Source: Fervidicella metallireducens AeB
GTDB taxonomy: Bacteria; Bacillota; Clostridia; Clostridiales; Caloramatoraceae
Length of the DNA stretch: 39,335 nt
NCBI RefSeq assembly: GCF_000601455.1
Contig: NZ_AZQP01000027.1
Coordinates: 1-39,335 of the forward strand
Direction: 5' to 3'
The notes under the pieces are model-generated. The model made no database searches. It was not told where the DNA came from and saw only the letters and a program-made list of their open reading frames with translations. Positions 8,869 to 17,214 of this stretch are shown here, piece by piece (the stretch's first letter is position 1; every line of letters starts with the position of its first letter). Position numbers and translations under genes: made by a program.

Positions 8869-9012
8869 AATACTATTTGAAATTTTTATATAATTTAATA
8901 AAATAGTTAATATATTCTATTTGTTTTATTAATAAAAACACCTTTTCTTTTGTAACATTTCACTCTTATTTAAAATATACTAAACTAATAACAATATATT
9001 GGGGGATTGTGG

Positions 9013-9276
9013 ATGCATGAAGGGATATCCTATATGGATGATATCGATATATACTATTACCACTGTCACATTGATGAATCAGAGATAATTAAACTTAAAG
9101 ATAAATGGTATAAAATAAGTTGTATTTTAGCTTTACCAAATTTACCTATTCACAAAAACATCTATTTCGTCCCTAATACCAAACTGGAAGAATTTTTTAA
9201 ATTTAATTGTGAAAGACTGATAGATATAGAACCCATATCATATAAAGAAGTTATACATTATATTAATTGTAATTAA
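9013..9276 (+). CDS. Small hypothetical protein
   Basis: An 87-residue soluble protein not recognised. The start is the ATG at 9013, which follows GGGGG by 7 bases; an internal ATG at 9034 also has a purine-rich site. It is rich in Tyr, Ile and Asp, with three scattered Cys and a YYYHCHID segment near the N terminus. No membrane helix. The upstream 350 bases hold the small RNA and an AT-rich promoter region. A short terminator overlaps its stop, so it is a single-gene unit. It lies ahead of the HD-GYP gene, but the terminator argues against co-transcription. Confidence 0.65.
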   Translation: MHEGISYMDDIDIYYYHCHIDESEIIKLKDKWYKISCILALPNLPIHKNIYFVPNTKLEEFFKFNCERLIDIEPISYKEVIHYINCN

Positions 9277-9293
9277 GGGCATTGCCCTTTTAT
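9275..9293 (+). terminator. Short intrinsic terminator
   Basis: AAGGGC / GCCCTT with a 3-nt loop and TTTTA after it; weak but well placed at the stop codon. Confidence 0.55.
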
Positions 9294-9368
9294 TGTGTAG
9301 TATTTATTGACTTGACTGTATATATTTTGTAATATGTTATTAAAGTATTATTAAATTAGGTGATTTTT

Positions 9369-10430
9369 GTGAGATACATAAGAATTGAAGACTCAAAGAA
9401 TGGAGATATCTTAGCCAGACCTATAGTTACTTCTGATGGTATTGTTCTACTTAGTGAAGGTACAGTTCTATCATCTTCTTATATAGATAAAATTATATCA
9501 ACAGGTATTAAAAAAATATTTATAAAGGATAACTTATATTCTCAGACTTCTGTAGATATAGAGGATTTTTCCCAACTTAAAGATAAAAGTATCAACCTTG
9601 TATCAAATATATATAATAAAGTGATAAATTCCGAAACGATTGATTCTGAAGAAATAGAAACGGTGGTTGTAGATATACTCAATTACGTTAAAAGTTCTAC
9701 TGCCTTCCCTTCAAAATTATTAGAAACTATCAAACTAAAAGATAATTATACATATATTCATAGCATAAATACATGCTTTCTATCTATAATCCTTGGTGAA
9801 TACTTTAATTTATCAGAAACTGAACAAATAATACTTGGAACAGGCGCTTTACTTCATGATATAGGAAAAACTTATATTGATGAGAAAATACTTAAAAAGG
9901 CAAGTAAACTAACTGACGATGAGTTTAAATTAATTCAAAAGCATACATTATATGGCTTTAAAATACTCAACAGTACAAAAGGTATAGACCATGCTTCCAT
10001 GCTGATTGCTTTAAATCATCATGAAAAATATGATGGTAGTGGTTATCCAAGAGGATTAAAAGGTAAACAAATTGACTTTTTTTCTCAACTAGTTACAATT
10101 TGTGATGTTTATGATGCCTTAATTAATGTACGCTCATATAAAAAGGCTTTTAAACCAAACGAAACCTATGAATATATACTTTCCAAATCAGGAACATTTT
10201 TTAATACAGAACTTGTTAATGCCTTTAGAAATTGTATTTGCATATATCCAGATGGCGTAGGAGTAAGACTATCCGACGGAAGATTAGCCTTTGTTTTGCA
10301 TCAAAATAAAGGTTTTCCTGAAAGACCTGTTATTAACATTATTACGGATAATACTGGTAATTTTACTTCCCCAACAACCGTTGATTTAATGAATTCTTTG
10401 AATATAGTAATAGATGATATACTAATCTGA
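9369..10430 (+). CDS. HD-GYP domain protein (probable c-di-GMP phosphodiesterase)
   Basis: A 353-residue cytoplasmic protein. An N-terminal domain of about 110 residues (RYIRIEDSKNGDILARPI) typical of stand-alone HD-GYP proteins precedes the catalytic domain. Catalytic motifs present: HSINT, LLHDIGKTYIDEKIL, ALNHHEKYDGSGYPRGLKG (the HHE and GYP signature) and TICDVYDALINVRSYK. No GGDEF, EAL or PAS domain is attached. The GTG at 9369 is preferred to the GTG at 9360, because TAGGTGA then sits 5 bases upstream. HD-GYP enzymes hydrolyse cyclic di-GMP to pGpG or GMP, and all metal-ligand motifs are intact. A long terminator encloses the stop codon. Confidence 0.93.
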   Translation: MRYIRIEDSKNGDILARPIVTSDGIVLLSEGTVLSSSYIDKIISTGIKKIFIKDNLYSQTSVDIEDFSQLKDKSINLVSNIYNKVINSETIDSEEIETVVVDILNYVKSSTAFPSKLLETIKLKDNYTYIHSINTCFLSIILGEYFNLSETEQIILGTGALLHDIGKTYIDEKILKKASKLTDDEFKLIQKHTLYGFKILNSTKGIDHASMLIALNHHEKYDGSGYPRGLKGKQIDFFSQLVTICDVYDALINVRSYKKAFKPNETYEYILSKSGTFFNTELVNAFRNCICIYPDGVGVRLSDGRLAFVLHQNKGFPERPVINIITDNTGNFTSPTTVDLMNSLNIVIDDILI

Positions 10431-10467
10431 TGTTTAAGAAGCATCAGATTAGTATATTCTTTTTTAT
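10419..10467 (+). terminator. Intrinsic terminator after the HD-GYP gene
   Basis: A 14-bp perfect stem (ATACTAATCTGATG with CATCAGATTAGTAT), loop of 9, then ATTCTTTTTTA. It contains the stop codon and also separates the convergent hypD gene. Confidence 0.93.
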
Positions 10468-10515
10468 CTTGTAACTTCTGAATTTATAGACAAAAGAAAG
10501 CTATTTAAAGTCTTC

Positions 10516-12877
10516 TTAGAAAGATTTATGTTCAGTTCTTTCAATTATTTCATTTTGCAAAGACTCACTTAAATCACAAAAATAGTCACTATATCCGGCT
10601 ACACGAACTATCAAATCCCTATACTCATTAGGATTTTTTTTGAGCTTTTTTAAGGGTTTGTGCATTTACTACGTTAAACTGTATATGATGACCATCCATT
10701 TTAAAGTATGCCCTTATTAGATGTGCCAGTTTTTCTATTCCTTCACCATTCTTAACTAGTTCTGGAGAAAATTTTTGATTTAATAGAGTTCCACCAGTTC
10801 TGATATGATCCATTTTTGCAGCAGATTTAATAACTGAGGTTGGACCCAATCTGTCAGCTCCTTGAACAGGTGAAATTCCTTCAGACTGAGGCTGCCATGC
10901 TTTTCTTCCATCTGGTGTAGCCCCTGTAACCGAACCAAAATATACGTGGCATGTTGTAGGAAGCATGTTTATTCTATAAACTCCTCCCCTAATAGTTTTT
11001 CTTCCATTTACTTCATTAAAGTATGCATTAAATGCATCCTGCATAATATTATCAGCATAATCATTATCATTTCCATATTTGGGTGTTTTGTTTAAAAGCA
11101 TCTGTCTGATTATTTCTTTTCCTTCAAAATTACATGCTAGGGCATCTAATAGCTCATCCATAGAAATATTCTTGTTATCATAAACATGATATTTAATTGA
11201 AGACAGGCTATCAGTAAGAGTACCAATTCCTACTCCTTGTATATAATTAGTATTATATCTTGCTCCACCAGAGTTGTAGTCTTTTCCGTTTTTTATACAA
11301 TCACTTATGATTATAGACAAAAATGGTGATGGCATATATTTAGAATATAACTTTTCTATAATATTATTTCCCTTTATTTTAATATCTATAAAATGATGCA
11401 GCTGTTTTTTATAAGCATTAAATAGTTCTTCAAATGTCTTAAAGTTTCTAGGATCACCTGTTTCTATTCCTATTTTCACACCTCTTCTAGGATCTACCCC
11501 GTTATTCAATGTTATCTCAAGAATTTTAACAAGATTTATATACCCCGTTAAAATATATGCTTCCTTTCCAAATGCACCAGTTTCAACACAACCACTTGTA
11601 CCTCCACACCTGGCATCTTCGATACTCTTGCCTTGCCTTAAAAGTTCTTCTACAACAGAATCCGCATTAAATACAGAGGGCTGTCCCCATCCTTTACTTA
11701 TTATTTCACATGCTTTCTTCAAAAATTTGTCCGGATTTTTTCGACTTAGTTGAATATTTGAACTTGGCTGCAACAGCCTCATCTCATCAATTACATCTAA
11801 AATCAAATATGACAATTCATTAACACCATCTGAGCCATCAATCTTCAAACCACCATTATTAATATTGCAAAAATCAGTATAGGTTCCACTTTCCTTTAAG
11901 GTTACTCCTACTTTCGGAGGAGCTGGTTGATTGTTAAACTTTATCCAAAAAAGTTCAAGTAATTCTTTTGCTTCATCTTCAGTTAAAATTCCGTTCTCAA
12001 TATCATTTTTGTAGAAGGAATATAAATGCTGATCTAATCTGCCTGGACAAAAAGAGTCCCAAGTATTAAGTTCAGTTATCACTCCTAAATGAACAAACCA
12101 ATATGCTTGCAGGGCCTCCCAAAAATTGCGTGGTGCATTTGCAGGTACATTTTCACAAACTTCAGCAATTCTAAAAAGCTCTGCTTTTCTCTTTTCATCC
12201 TTCTCTAATTTTGCCATTTCCTTTGCTAATTCAGAGTGACGTTGGGCAAATTTAATAATTGCATCTGCACAAATTAGCATTGCATTTAATTCTTCTTTTT
12301 TATCATAGGCATCTATATCATTTAAATAGTCAATTTTTTCTAATTCCTGTTCAATGTCTTTTTTAAAATCTAAAAATCCTTTCTTGTAAATTTTATCATC
12401 TGCAACAGTATGACCTGGGGCTCTTTGTTCCATAAACTCCGTAAATACTCCACTTTCATAGCATTCCTTCCATTCTCTAGACATTTCTTTAAATATCTTA
12501 CTTCGTATTGCCCGTTTTTCCCAATATGGAATTATTTTTTCTGCTTGTATTTTTCTTTCTTTATCGTGAACTTTAAAAGAGATTTTTTCTCTTGAGTTGA
12601 TAATCTCTAGGTCCTCTAAAGTATGGCAACATAATTCAGGATAAGTTGGTGTTGATTTTGGAGATGGTCCTCTTTCTCCAACTATTAACTCACCTTCGTT
12701 AATACATATAGTCTTTTTCTCCATTAATTCTTTAAAAACTAAAGCTCTAAGTACTGGAATAGACACAGTACCCTCATATTTTTGATATGTTTCAGTAACA
12801 ATTTCTGCTCTCTCAAGTGAAATGCAAGGTATTTCATCAAGACTTTTTTGTCTTAGAATTTTAATTCTTTCATTCAT
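10516..12877 (-). pseudogene. hypD: Glycyl radical enzyme HypD (trans-4-hydroxy-L-proline dehydratase), frameshifted before the glycyl-radical motif
   Basis: Glycyl radical dehydratase that converts trans-4-hydroxy-L-proline to 1-pyrroline-5-carboxylate. Active-site Cys and Glu are in GGTSGCVETGAFGKEAY; other HypD-type segments are FTEFMEQRAPGHT, TELNTWDSFCPGRLDQH, NNQPAPPKVGVTLKES and MLPTTCHVYFG. Spacing Cys-Glu 2, Cys-Thr 211 and Cys-Gly 331 agrees with the C. difficile HypD residues as I recall them (C434, E436, T645, G765). The frame stops at 10628 right after AQKKS. Removing one A from the A8 run (10634-10641) continues it as [19 protein letters not shown], containing the essential Gly, and ends at 10516, giving 786 residues, the normal size. 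As written the enzyme lacks its radical site. ATG 12877 is preceded by GGGGG and overlaps no more than the activase stop region. Confidence 0.9.
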
Positions 12878-12881
12878 TTTT

Positions 12882-13784
12882 TCAACCCCCAATCACAACA
12901 TCTTTAACATATTGTTTAAAAACTGCTGCTATCTGTTCCATTTTTTCTTCTGTGGGTTCTTCTGTGTCAGCAAGGTTATAATCTAAATTTAATCTCTTAT
13001 ATTTATCAAGAGCTATTTTGTGATATGGTAATAGGCATACTTTTTCTATGCTTTTTAATTTATTTAAAAACTTACCTGTCATTTCAATATTTTCATCATC
13101 ATTTATACCTGGGATTATTGGTATTCTAATAAATATTTTCTTTTGTAATTCATCTAATTTATTCAGATTATTTAAGATCAACACATTAGAAACACCTGTA
13201 TATTTTTTGTGTTTATCATCGTCCATTAATTTAATATCATACAGAAATAAATCTACATAATCACTAATTCCAATTAAAGCCTCTTCTGATACAAAACCAC
13301 ATGTGTCCAATACTGTATGTATACCAGCTAATTTACACCTTTTTAGCATTAATTTTAAAAACTCATATTGATATAAAGGCTCACCTCCAGAAAAGGTAAC
13401 CCCACCACCAGATTCCTCATAAAAAATACAATCCTTCTTTATTTCTTTCATCAATTCATCATCAGTCATTTCTACACCAACAATTTCTCTAGCATTTGTA
13501 TTACAAACAGCAGCACATCTCCCGCAAAAAATACATTTTTTATTATCAGTTTTAATACCATTATTTTCAATACTTAATGCATTTTGTGGACATATAGCTA
13601 TGCACATCCCACATTTCAGACACCTATTTTTATAAAAAAATATCTCCCTTGATTTTCTTTTACTTTCAGGATTGTGACACCATAAACAGTTTAAAGGACA
13701 TCCTTTTAAAAAAACTGTTGTTCTAATACCTGGACCATCATGAATTGAGTACCTTTGTATGTTAAATACGATTCCTTTTTTCAA
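12882..13784 (-). CDS. Radical SAM glycyl-radical-enzyme activase for HypD
   Basis: A 300-residue activating enzyme that uses S-adenosylmethionine and a [4Fe-4S] cluster to abstract hydrogen from the Gly of its partner enzyme. The radical-SAM motif CxxxCxxC is GCPLNCLWCHNPE (C29, C33, C36). An inserted double ferredoxin domain follows: CLKCGMCIAICP and CIFCGRCAAVC. SGGEPLYQYEF is the SAM-binding GGE motif. The start is TTG at 13784, 7 bases after a very strong GGAGGAGG; the frame is open further but no better start exists. The stop lies 4 bases before the hypD ATG, and a GGGGG ribosome site for hypD is inside the last codons, so the two are translationally coupled. Adjacency identifies hypD as the partner; some authors call this gene hypE. 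Confidence 0.94.
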   Translation of the reverse strand: MKKGIVFNIQRYSIHDGPGIRTTVFLKGCPLNCLWCHNPESKRKSREIFFYKNRCLKCGMCIAICPQNALSIENNGIKTDNKKCIFCGRCAAVCNTNAREIVGVEMTDDELMKEIKKDCIFYEESGGGVTFSGGEPLYQYEFLKLMLKRCKLAGIHTVLDTCGFVSEEALIGISDYVDLFLYDIKLMDDDKHKKYTGVSNVLILNNLNKLDELQKKIFIRIPIIPGINDDENIEMTGKFLNKLKSIEKVCLLPYHKIALDKYKRLNLDYNLADTEEPTEEKMEQIAAVFKQYVKDVVIGG

Positions 13785-13818
13785 ACTATCACCTCCTCCA
13801 GCGATTCTAAGATACATT

Positions 13819-13849
13819 TAGAGCCCCAAAGTATTGATTCAGGGCTCTA
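13819..13849 (-). other. Hairpin between the small subunit gene and the activase
   Basis: TAGAGCCC pairs with GGGCTCTA over a 15-nt loop. There is no T run on the minus strand, so it is not a normal terminator. In a polycistronic message it could act as a processing or stability element that sets transporter and enzyme levels apart. Confidence 0.5.
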
Positions 13850-13858
13850 AAGCTTTTA

Positions 13859-13966
13859 TTATTCTTTTTCTTTATTTTTCTCCATTTTTGCTGCTTTAAC
13901 TGCAAAGTAAGTAAAGCCACCTATGAAAATAGTCAAGAAAATAATCATATAAATTATAGTTTTCAT
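13859..13966 (-). CDS. MetS-like small subunit of the NSS transporter
   Basis: A 35-residue protein, starting MKTIIYMIIFLTIFIGG and ending in a charged tail (KMEKNKEKE): one membrane helix plus a basic/acidic C terminus. GGGAG lies 9 bases before the ATG. It begins 31 bases after the transporter stop on the same strand. Small single-helix proteins of this layout (MetS in Corynebacterium, MetP partner) are encoded beside many NSS-family transporters and are needed for their activity. Identification rests on size, topology and position, not on a clear sequence signature. Confidence 0.75.
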   Translation of the reverse strand: MKTIIYMIIFLTIFIGGFTYFAVKAAKMEKNKEKE

Positions 13967-13996
13967 CCTAATAACTCCCTTCTTAAGACAATACTA

Positions 13997-15463
13997 TTAA
14001 ACCCATTCAGATTTTTCTTTAATCCATTTTGACAGCCAATTATTAGCTAAATAGAAAACAATTATAGATACAACTATTTGAACAGCCAACGTACCAACGT
14101 TGTCAACAGCTATTGGATTCCACCAGTTTTCTCCACTCCATCCAATAGCTTGAGCTATCCACCAACCAACAAGTACCACTAAAATAATAGGGTATATTCT
14201 TATACAAGTATTGTAATACCAGGCAGGAGCTTTAATATCACTTGTTTTGTTTATTAGCTCAGCAAGGAACTTATTGGTTCCAAATTTATAAACAGTAAAT
14301 GCAAAGAATAAACCACAGAACAACAACCCTATTCCCCATACCCAATCTTGGTTATTTAAAAAGTTTATACTATACGCAGATGGTAAACCAAAAATAAATG
14401 TTATTATCAATACTGTTATTGTAGCTCTTTTCCTATTGTAACCAGCATCTATAAAGTTTTTAACTATTACTTCCATCATTGGTAATAATGATGTCAAGGC
14501 AGCAAGGGCTAAAGCTAAGAAAAATAACATAGCAATAATTCTTCCTGCTGGTATAGTTGTAAATAATTTTGTTAAATAAATAAATGTTAATCCTGTGTTA
14601 CCAGCTTTTAATGCTCCAACAGCTGCCTCTTGAGATGCAGACAATGCGAATACAGTAGGAAGAACAGCTAAACCTCCAGCTATTGCTCCCAACATATCGC
14701 CAAAAACAATCATAAAACTATTTGTTGCAATATCTTCATTCTTTTTCATGTAATTAGCGTATGTTACCATCATACCCCAGCCAGCACCTGTAGACCAAGC
14801 TGCCTGAGTAAATGCATTAAGCCATAATTTTGAATTGAAAAGTTCCGACCATTTTGGTACAAATAAAAACTCTAAACCAACACTTGCTCCTGGTTTTGTA
14901 CATGACCAAACAGCTGCTATTATCAGACATATAAATAGTACTGGAATCATTATTTTCCCTGCAACTTCAAGTCCACCTTTAACACCTTTATAAATTATAA
15001 AACCTGCAATTATTAGTGCTATTATCTGGAATAAAATAGTTTGAGATGGACTTCCAATAAACCTGTCCCATAGAACTTGTGTATCTGCATCAGCTCTAAT
15101 AGACCCATCAACAGCAAAAACAAAGTATCTAATAGCCCATGCAAATACCACTACATAATAAAACGTTATTGCTGCACAAACCCATCCTATCCATCCGCCC
15201 TGCCATGCCTTCTTTTTGCCAGCAAAATCTCTGAATGAACCTATGGTACCTAAGTGTGTTTGTTTTCCTATTGCTATTTCAGTCATAATGATTGGTACTG
15301 CCCAAACAAGATTAGCAATCAAATAAGCTACTAAAAATGTACCTCCTCCATTAGTTCCCGCAACCCTTGGAAATCTCCAGATATTGCCCGTACCGACTGC
15401 CATTCCTATAGCTGCTAGAATAAATCCTAATCTGCTTCCCCATTGCTCTCGTTGTGCTGACAT
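13997..15463 (-). CDS. Sodium-dependent transporter, NSS (SNF) family
   Basis: A 488-residue, about 12-helix sodium-coupled amino-acid transporter. The family signature near the N terminus is SRLGFILAAIGMAVGTGNIWRFP (residues about 10-32), containing the Na/substrate site, followed by GGGTFLVAYL. Further down are the QAAWSTGAGWGMMVTYANYM and SLLPMMEVIVKNF segments. The ATG at 15463 follows GGAGGG; the longer open frame to 15511 would run into the promoter. A sigma-54 promoter lies 44 bases upstream and a single-helix small subunit gene follows. The setting with HypD and its activase suggests hydroxyproline, or proline-like, uptake. That substrate is inference; NSS proteins carry many amino acids. 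Confidence 0.92.
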   Translation of the reverse strand: MSAQREQWGSRLGFILAAIGMAVGTGNIWRFPRVAGTNGGGTFLVAYLIANLVWAVPIIMTEIAIGKQTHLGTIGSFRDFAGKKKAWQGGWIGWVCAAITFYYVVVFAWAIRYFVFAVDGSIRADADTQVLWDRFIGSPSQTILFQIIALIIAGFIIYKGVKGGLEVAGKIMIPVLFICLIIAAVWSCTKPGASVGLEFLFVPKWSELFNSKLWLNAFTQAAWSTGAGWGMMVTYANYMKKNEDIATNSFMIVFGDMLGAIAGGLAVLPTVFALSASQEAAVGALKAGNTGLTFIYLTKLFTTIPAGRIIAMLFFLALALAALTSLLPMMEVIVKNFIDAGYNRKRATITVLIITFIFGLPSAYSINFLNNQDWVWGIGLLFCGLFFAFTVYKFGTNKFLAELINKTSDIKAPAWYYNTCIRIYPIILVVLVGWWIAQAIGWSGENWWNPIAVDNVGTLAVQIVVSIIVFYLANNWLSKWIKEKSEWV

Positions 15464-15506
15464 AAATACCCTCCTTTTTGTACTTAAATATTCAATAATT
15501 AGTAGA

Positions 15507-15522
15507 TGCAATTTCTATGCCA
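15507..15522 (-). promoter_or_regulatory. Sigma-54 (-24/-12) promoter of the transporter-activase-hypD operon
   Basis: Minus-strand TGGCATAGAAATTGCA matches the sigma-54 consensus TGGCACGNNNNTTGCW at 14 of 16 positions, with the invariant GG and GC elements correctly 10 bases apart. It is just upstream of the transporter ribosome site and just downstream of a sigma-54 activator gene. No matching site was found upstream of the activase or hypD. Confidence 0.85.
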
Positions 15523-15573
15523 ATTAAATAACTTAGCACCCATGCCATTTTTTCTGTAGTTAATTTATATAAA

Positions 15574-15599
15574 ATAAAAAACGTACCAAAATTGGTACG
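15574..15599 (-). terminator. Intrinsic terminator after the sigma-54 activator gene
   Basis: CGTACCAA / TTGGTACG perfect 8-bp stem with a 2-nt loop, followed on the minus strand by TTTTTTA. It separates the regulator transcript from the sigma-54-driven operon. Confidence 0.88.
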
Positions 15600-15625
15600 C
15601 TATTGTATTATTTTTGGTCCAAACG

Positions 15626-17053
15626 TTATTTTATTTTTCTTATGATTTTGTCAAATGAAATATCATATTTTTTAAGTTTATTTTGTAAAGTCTGTTTTGG
15701 AATTTTAAGAGTTCTCGCTGCCATAGAATAATTCCCATTACAATTTCTAATTGCATTTATTATTAAATTTTTTTCATATTCACTGACAGCTTCATTCAAA
15801 TCTATTTCAAATGAATTTTTAGTTAAACAACATTCGTTGATATTTATGCTGTCAATGGTGTTTGATAGTTCTAAATCATTTAAAGTAATATAATCTCCAC
15901 ATGCAATATTCATTGCACTCTCGATTACATGTTCTAATTCTCTTATATTGCCTGGCCAGGAATACTTTTTGAAAAGCTGCATAACCTCACAAGAAACACC
16001 TTTAAACTGTTTATAAAGTTTTTTGTTGTAATATCTTATAAAATGATCTGTAAGTACTTCTATATCTTCTTTTCTCTCACGAAGTGGTGGTATTTTAAAA
16101 TAAATTACATTTAGCCTATAATATAAGTCTAACCTTAATTGCTTCCTTTCTACTAAAATTGCAGGGTTCTCATTAGTTGAAGCTATAATACGTACATCTA
16201 CCTTTCTTGTTTTTAAACTTCCAACCCTTCTGATTACCCCATCTTGTATGGCTCTTAAAAGTTTCGCTTGTAATTCATTATCCATTGAATTTATTTCATC
16301 TAAAAATAATGTTCCTCCATCAGCTAATTCAAATAAACCCGGCTTGTCCTTAGCCCCTGTAAAACTCCCAGCTTCAGTCCCAAATAATATAGATTCCAAT
16401 AAATTATTTGGTATTGCTGCACAATTTTGAGCAATAAAGGGCCTGTTTCTTCTAATACTACTTGCATTATGTATTGATTGAACTAATAATTCCTTTCCTG
16501 TTCCTGTTTCCCCATATACAAGTACTGAAGAACTACTGTTTGCTATCATTAATATTTTCTTTTTTAATTCTGATATCACTTCACTTACTCCAATTATATT
16601 TTCTATTACATATTTAGTTCCATTTTCCTTGTACTCATCCTCATTTTGCCTGCCTTTAAAAAGTTTTTCCTGCAATGTTGTTATTTTATCTGTTAGTTCC
16701 ATAACTTCAGTGAGATCCTTAAAAATTTCAAAGCAACCCACAAGTACACCTTTCTCGTAAATTGGTATAGTTGATGTAAGAATAGATATGTTTTTACCTT
16801 GATAATTAACATAATGCTGAATGTGATTTATAAGTGGTTTTTTATTTTTCAATACATTGTAAAACGTACTAGTGTTTTCATTTAAATTAGGAAATACATC
16901 CAATATATTTTTTCCTATTACAAATTTTGAATCTACACCTGTTATATTTTTGGCTGGCTCCTTGTAAAAAGTTATTTTAGCAGAATTATCTGTTACAATT
17001 ATTCCTTCATCAAGATTTTCCAGTATCAGTTCTAGAAGCTTTTTATAATTCAT
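15626..17053 (-). CDS. Sigma-54-dependent transcriptional activator (PAS-AAA-Fis)
   Basis: A 475-residue enhancer-binding protein. An N-terminal PAS-like sensor domain (about 1-115, LENLDEGIIVTDNSAKITFY) is followed by a sigma-54 activation AAA domain: Walker A GETGTGKE at 181-188, a GSFTGA loop (variant of GAFTGA) at 229-234, and Walker B GTLFLDEI at 247-254. A Fis-type helix-turn-helix ends the protein (NYSMAARTLKIPKQTLQNKLKKY). GGTGATACT precedes the ATG. It lies immediately upstream of a -24/-12 promoter and almost certainly drives it. The PAS domain has no visible receiver or phosphorylation site, so the trigger may be a small ligand such as hydroxyproline (inference). The A-to-S change in GAFTGA is seen in some family members. 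Confidence 0.94.
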   Translation of the reverse strand: MNYKKLLELILENLDEGIIVTDNSAKITFYKEPAKNITGVDSKFVIGKNILDVFPNLNENTSTFYNVLKNKKPLINHIQHYVNYQGKNISILTSTIPIYEKGVLVGCFEIFKDLTEVMELTDKITTLQEKLFKGRQNEDEYKENGTKYVIENIIGVSEVISELKKKILMIANSSSSVLVYGETGTGKELLVQSIHNASSIRRNRPFIAQNCAAIPNNLLESILFGTEAGSFTGAKDKPGLFELADGGTLFLDEINSMDNELQAKLLRAIQDGVIRRVGSLKTRKVDVRIIASTNENPAILVERKQLRLDLYYRLNVIYFKIPPLRERKEDIEVLTDHFIRYYNKKLYKQFKGVSCEVMQLFKKYSWPGNIRELEHVIESAMNIACGDYITLNDLELSNTIDSININECCLTKNSFEIDLNEAVSEYEKNLIINAIRNCNGNYSMAARTLKIPKQTLQNKLKKYDISFDKIIRKIK

Positions 17054-17165
17054 AGTATCACCACCTGTACATCAACTATTTTATATCTAATTAAAATCTT
17101 ATCCCCTATTTAATCTTATTCCCATATTTAGTATTTTAAACCTAAATAAAATTTAATTAATTTAA

Positions 17166-17199
17166 TAAAAAACCTGCTACCATAAAATTAGTAGCAGGT
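17166..17199 (-). terminator. Intrinsic terminator after the DUF1846 gene
   Basis: ACCTGCTAC pairs with GTAGCAGGT (17172-17180 with 17191-17199), then TTTTTT on the minus strand. Confidence 0.9.
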
Positions 17200-17214
17200 A
17201 AGGTAATTTGTTAT

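Noticed and set aside
13819-13849. Intrinsic terminator between the small subunit gene and the activase
   Set aside because: Stem is good but there is no T run on the minus strand, and no new promoter is seen before the activase, so read-through is more likely.
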